Below are positions 31,996 to 34,323 of a stretch of 34,323 bases of DNA, piece after piece. This DNA comes from an uncultured Lachnospiraceae bacterium. GTDB lineage: Bacteria > Bacillota > Clostridia > Lachnospirales > Lachnospiraceae. Position numbers and translations under genes: made by a program. The stretch is from assembly GCA_948470905.1 (NCBI GenBank), contig CAOKQK010000035.1, forward strand, positions 1 through 34,323, given 5' to 3'. Each line of letters opens with the position of its first letter. Positions within the stretch are counted from its first letter, which is position 1. The notes below the pieces were generated by a model. The model had not been told where the DNA came from. It was given only the letters and a program-made list of their open reading frames with translations, and made no database searches.

Positions 31996-34143
31996 TCACC
32001 TGGACCGGGCCGGTATCATGACATAAAGACTGTCCCCATGCACGCTTTCAGAGAGCTGTATCTGCTCCCGGGGCGCATAGCCATACTTCTCTGCAAAAAC
32101 TTCCAACACTTCATCCACTCTGACACCGCCCTTGACCAACAGCACAAACCGCCCAAGATCTTCTATGGAACCTGTGTCCTGCCTGTCTTCAAGCTCTGCC
32201 GCCGTCAGCAGCAGCGACCTGTCATAATGTGCAAACTCCTTCAGATTCTCGTAATACCCCACCCCGTCATAAATGCAGATACACGCCTCGTCTCCGTGTG
32301 CCGCCGCCACATCCTCCTGCTCCTGATAACCAAGGTAGAGGTATTCTCCGTCGTACCCCCACAAAGCCGCTCCCTGCAGGATCATCATCAGCACGCATAA
32401 GCCGCAGGCACACAGCCGGGGAACATCCCAGGTGCGGGCTTTCCCGGTAGTGCCGCGGGGGCTGTCCTTCCCGGTGTCTCCCTTCGAGACGCTGTCCTCC
32501 CGGCTGTCGCTTCCCTGGGCGCTGTCCTTACAGGAGACACTCTGCCCGTCCCCGGCTTCCCGGCACAGACCTGATGCCAAAAAGGACAAAACCCACGTCA
32601 GGAGCACCCCGCCTGCAAGTGCCGCGAACGGAAACACAGGCATGACATAGCGGTCCACAAGATAAGGGGACATTCTGGCCGCCAGAAGGAAATATCCCGC
32701 CACAGGCAGCAGCACCAGCGCCATGTATGCCCCTCTGCCAGCGGCTCCCGGTGCGGATTTCCCCGCTTTCTCCAAGGCTCCTCCTGCACTTTTTTCTGCC
32801 GCCTTCTCCAAGGCGGCTACTGAACTTCCTTCCTCCGCCTTCTCCGAGACTGCTACTGCAATTCCTTCCTCCGTCTTCTCCAAGGCTGCTCCTGTGCTTC
32901 CTTCCTCCGCTTTCTCGAAGGCAGCTTCTGCACTTCCTTTCTCTGCCCTCTCCGAGACTCCTCCTGCACTTCCTTCCTCCGCCTTCTCCAAAGCGGCTCC
33001 TGTGGACGCTTTCCGCCGCAGCAGCCACACAACGCAGGCGGCCGTACCCACCGCCGTCAGCAGCCAAACTCCGGGGCTTAAGGTTTTCTCCAACAAAATC
33101 CCTCCGAAGGCTGCAACTCTCTCTCCGTAACCGCTTAAGCCCTGAGACAGGTTTTCCAGAGCCTCCACACCTCTGCCGCTGGAAAGCACATCCGATATTG
33201 CAAAGGGGAACAGGGCAACTCCCACCGCCGCCGCAATGACAAGAGAACGCAGCAGGTACAAAAATTCCCTGAACCTTTTAGAGGAGAGAAGCAATATCAA
33301 GGCTGTAACAGCCAGAATCATGCAGTAAAACAAAAAGAAATACTGTGTCCAGAACCCCAGCACCGTCACAGCAATCAGCCCCTTGTTGTCCCTGTCAAAG
33401 GACCTGTCACGCCATTTTCTGAGTACCAGGTACAGAAACGCCACACACCACAGCGTCAGCATGGCATACATGCGGATCAGCAGCACAGTCGCCACCACCC
33501 CGGAAGAAATACCATATAACAGCGCGCACAGGATGCCTGTGAACCGGGAATACCTTTCCATTCCCAGCGCCTCCGCAAGCATCCGTCCCAGCTTAATCAA
33601 AAGGACCATCACCGCCGCCACAGCCGCCAGATTGATGGCACAGCCCATCCAGGGACTGGCTTTTCCCTGAAAAATGGAAGAAATCGTGTGAAGAAACATA
33701 AAATGCAGGGGCGGATGGTTGTCGTCCTTCACATTAAAATATACGGACAGATAGTTAAAGGCATCCTCTTTCCCCACTGTGATATAGTCCCGAAACTGCT
33801 GCCCGGTGATCCACACAGGCTCCTCGTAGACATCCGCTTTATAAGTCAGAAGCCTGCTGTTTCCCCGGTTTCTGACCACATCCTCCACAGCTATCGCCAG
33901 ATTGCTGAGCGTCTCCCTCAGGGTATCCCCTTTAATCTCGCAGCGGATAAATTTTGCCAGCCGTCCCTCCGGCTGGGTGGTAACGATCCAGGGATTGTAC
34001 TCCCCATTGGACAGCTCAAAACTGAGCAGCTCGTCCATGTGAAAGCCCTCTTTTTGAGAGACAAAAAAGCCAAGCAGGACAAGGCACAACGCCACAACTA
34101 AGATTTCCACACCAACTCTATGTCCGCCCGCTCTCCTTTTCAT
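31996..34143 (-). CDS. GT-C type membrane glycosyltransferase (GT39/ArnT-like)
   Basis: The 715-residue protein has a first membrane helix (about 10-28), then the GT-C acidic motif HMDELLSFE (D37/E38) in the first outer loop and DNHPPLHFMFLH (about 141-152), typical of PMT/ArnT-like enzymes using lipid-linked sugars. About ten further helices follow, then a C-terminal soluble domain ending SESVHGDSLYVMIPARS. Between helices lies a low-complexity array of seven 12-residue units (SxGAALEKAEEG) and later a Ser/Asp/Lys-rich linker. The start is placed at ATG 34143 (MKRRAGGHRVG) because GGGAGGTG lies 8 bp upstream; the frame to 34260 runs through repeat DNA. It heads the glycan operon; sugar and acceptor are unknown. 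Confidence 0.85.
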   Translation of the reverse strand: MKRRAGGHRVGVEILVVALCLVLLGFFVSQKEGFHMDELLSFELSNGEYNPWIVTTQPEGRLAKFIRCEIKGDTLRETLSNLAIAVEDVVRNRGNSRLLTYKADVYEEPVWITGQQFRDYITVGKEDAFNYLSVYFNVKDDNHPPLHFMFLHTISSIFQGKASPWMGCAINLAAVAAVMVLLIKLGRMLAEALGMERYSRFTGILCALLYGISSGVVATVLLIRMYAMLTLWCVAFLYLVLRKWRDRSFDRDNKGLIAVTVLGFWTQYFFLFYCMILAVTALILLLSSKRFREFLYLLRSLVIAAAVGVALFPFAISDVLSSGRGVEALENLSQGLSGYGERVAAFGGILLEKTLSPGVWLLTAVGTAACVVWLLRRKASTGAALEKAEEGSAGGVSERAEKGSAEAAFEKAEEGSTGAALEKTEEGIAVAVSEKAEEGSSVAALEKAAEKSAGGALEKAGKSAPGAAGRGAYMALVLLPVAGYFLLAARMSPYLVDRYVMPVFPFAALAGGVLLTWVLSFLASGLCREAGDGQSVSCKDSAQGSDSREDSVSKGDTGKDSPRGTTGKARTWDVPRLCACGLCVLMMILQGAALWGYDGEYLYLGYQEQEDVAAAHGDEACICIYDGVGYYENLKEFAHYDRSLLLTAAELEDRQDTGSIEDLGRFVLLVKGGVRVDEVLEVFAEKYGYAPREQIQLSESVHGDSLYVMIPARSR
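32760..33008. repeat. 36-bp minisatellite inside the GT-C gene
   Basis: Seven in-frame 36-bp units encode STGAALEKAEEG, SAGGVSERAEKG, SAEAAFEKAEEG and similar dodecapeptides, a charged coiled-coil-prone insert between membrane helices. The units are diverged but clearly in register. Confidence 0.88.
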
Positions 34144-34217
34144 TCGCACACCTCCCTGTCCGCTTCTATGGACATGACTTTTCCCCTGTTCCGGTTTCCT
34201 CTCAGAGCTACTTGTTG

Positions 34218-34259
34218 CCATGCCCTTTCCGGGCACAAATGGGCATGAAAGCCGCAGCA
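34218..34259. repeat. Palindromic repeat element, copy 2
   Basis: CCATGCCCTTTCCGGGCACA followed by AATGGGCATGAAAGCCGCAGC matches the element at about 1191-1240. This copy has a perfect inverted repeat CATGCCC...GGGCATG and an inner CCGG centre. It lies about 75 bp before the GT-C start codon. Confidence 0.6.
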
Positions 34260-34323
34260 AGCCAACGGAATATCAGGCTTGATGCACAGCAAGCTGACGA
34301 AATATCAGGCTTGATGCACAGCA
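34260..34323. repeat. Two 32-bp direct repeats running to the window edge
   Basis: Units at 34260-34291 and 34292-34323 share ATATCAGGCTTGATGCACAG and differ at about three positions near their start (AGCCAACGG versus AGCTGACGA). The second unit ends exactly at the window edge, so the array may continue. There are no unique spacers, so this is not a CRISPR array. Confidence 0.85.

Noticed and set aside
34144-34260. N-terminal extension of the GT-C enzyme (MLRLSCPFVP...)
   Set aside because: It is encoded by the palindromic repeat, and the same false start appears at 1233; the ATG at 34143 has a GGGAGG site.
34260-34323. CRISPR array at the right edge
   Set aside because: The 32-bp units abut each other with no spacers, and no cas gene is nearby.

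Overview
The window looks like chromosomal DNA of a motile, Gram-positive, gut-type Clostridia, most likely Lachnospiraceae. The reasons are a T-box leader, strong AGGAGG-type ribosome binding sites, sigma-A promoters with 17-bp spacers, LytTR/GHKL regulation, a GH25 lysozyme with cell-wall-binding repeats, VanZ, and a methyl-accepting chemotaxis protein. This assignment rests on gene content only. All genes but one lie on the minus strand; the exception is an SGNH-like membrane protein at about 25.2-26.4 kb.

Left edge (1-450): a tyrosine-type T-box leader with its promoter, specifier, antiterminator and terminator. It is followed directly by what looks like the 5' end of a group II (class C-like) intron that runs off the window. 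The gene the T-box controls (expected tyrS or a tyrosine gene) would lie beyond the edge. A VanZ-like membrane protein follows at 497-1018.

1.3-9.96 kb: one probable operon, in transcription order SWIM zinc-finger protein, large helical-repeat protein, MoxR-type AAA+ ATPase, DUF5682-like protein, VWA (MIDAS) protein. A clear promoter precedes the SWIM gene. The gaps in the second half of this operon carry unusual DNA: two perfectly phased 109-bp copies of a nested palindrome, a 19-bp palindromic tandem array, and scattered fragments of the same motif. This poorly characterised ATPase/VWA system, with its structured intergenic elements, is the best candidate for an undescribed system here.

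10-12 kb: a Cache-domain chemotaxis receptor with its own promoter and terminator. 12-17.5 kb: two ABC half-transporters behind a promoter with two 15-bp direct repeats spaced 21 bp. This is a LytTR-type operator, and the LytTR regulator and a soluble GHKL kinase are encoded immediately upstream. 17.5-25 kb: an MmcQ/YjbR protein, a 1145-residue hybrid histidine kinase, and a very large GH25 lysozyme whose cytoplasmic half is an acidic Tyr/Cys repeat array. A divergent promoter pair separates the lysozyme from the SGNH-like gene.

26.6-34.1 kb: a surface-glycan cluster made of a GT-C glycosyltransferase, a DUF6077-like membrane protein, a smaller polytopic protein, and a fused GDP-fucose pyrophosphorylase/fucokinase. 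The lysozyme, the fucokinase and the GT-C enzyme all carry in-frame 12- to 13-residue (or longer) tandem arrays. Near the two ends of the window, at about 1.2 kb and 34.2 kb, the same palindromic element of about 45 bp occurs, and a 32-bp direct repeat runs out of the right edge. No rRNA, tRNA, CRISPR array or complete transposase was seen.
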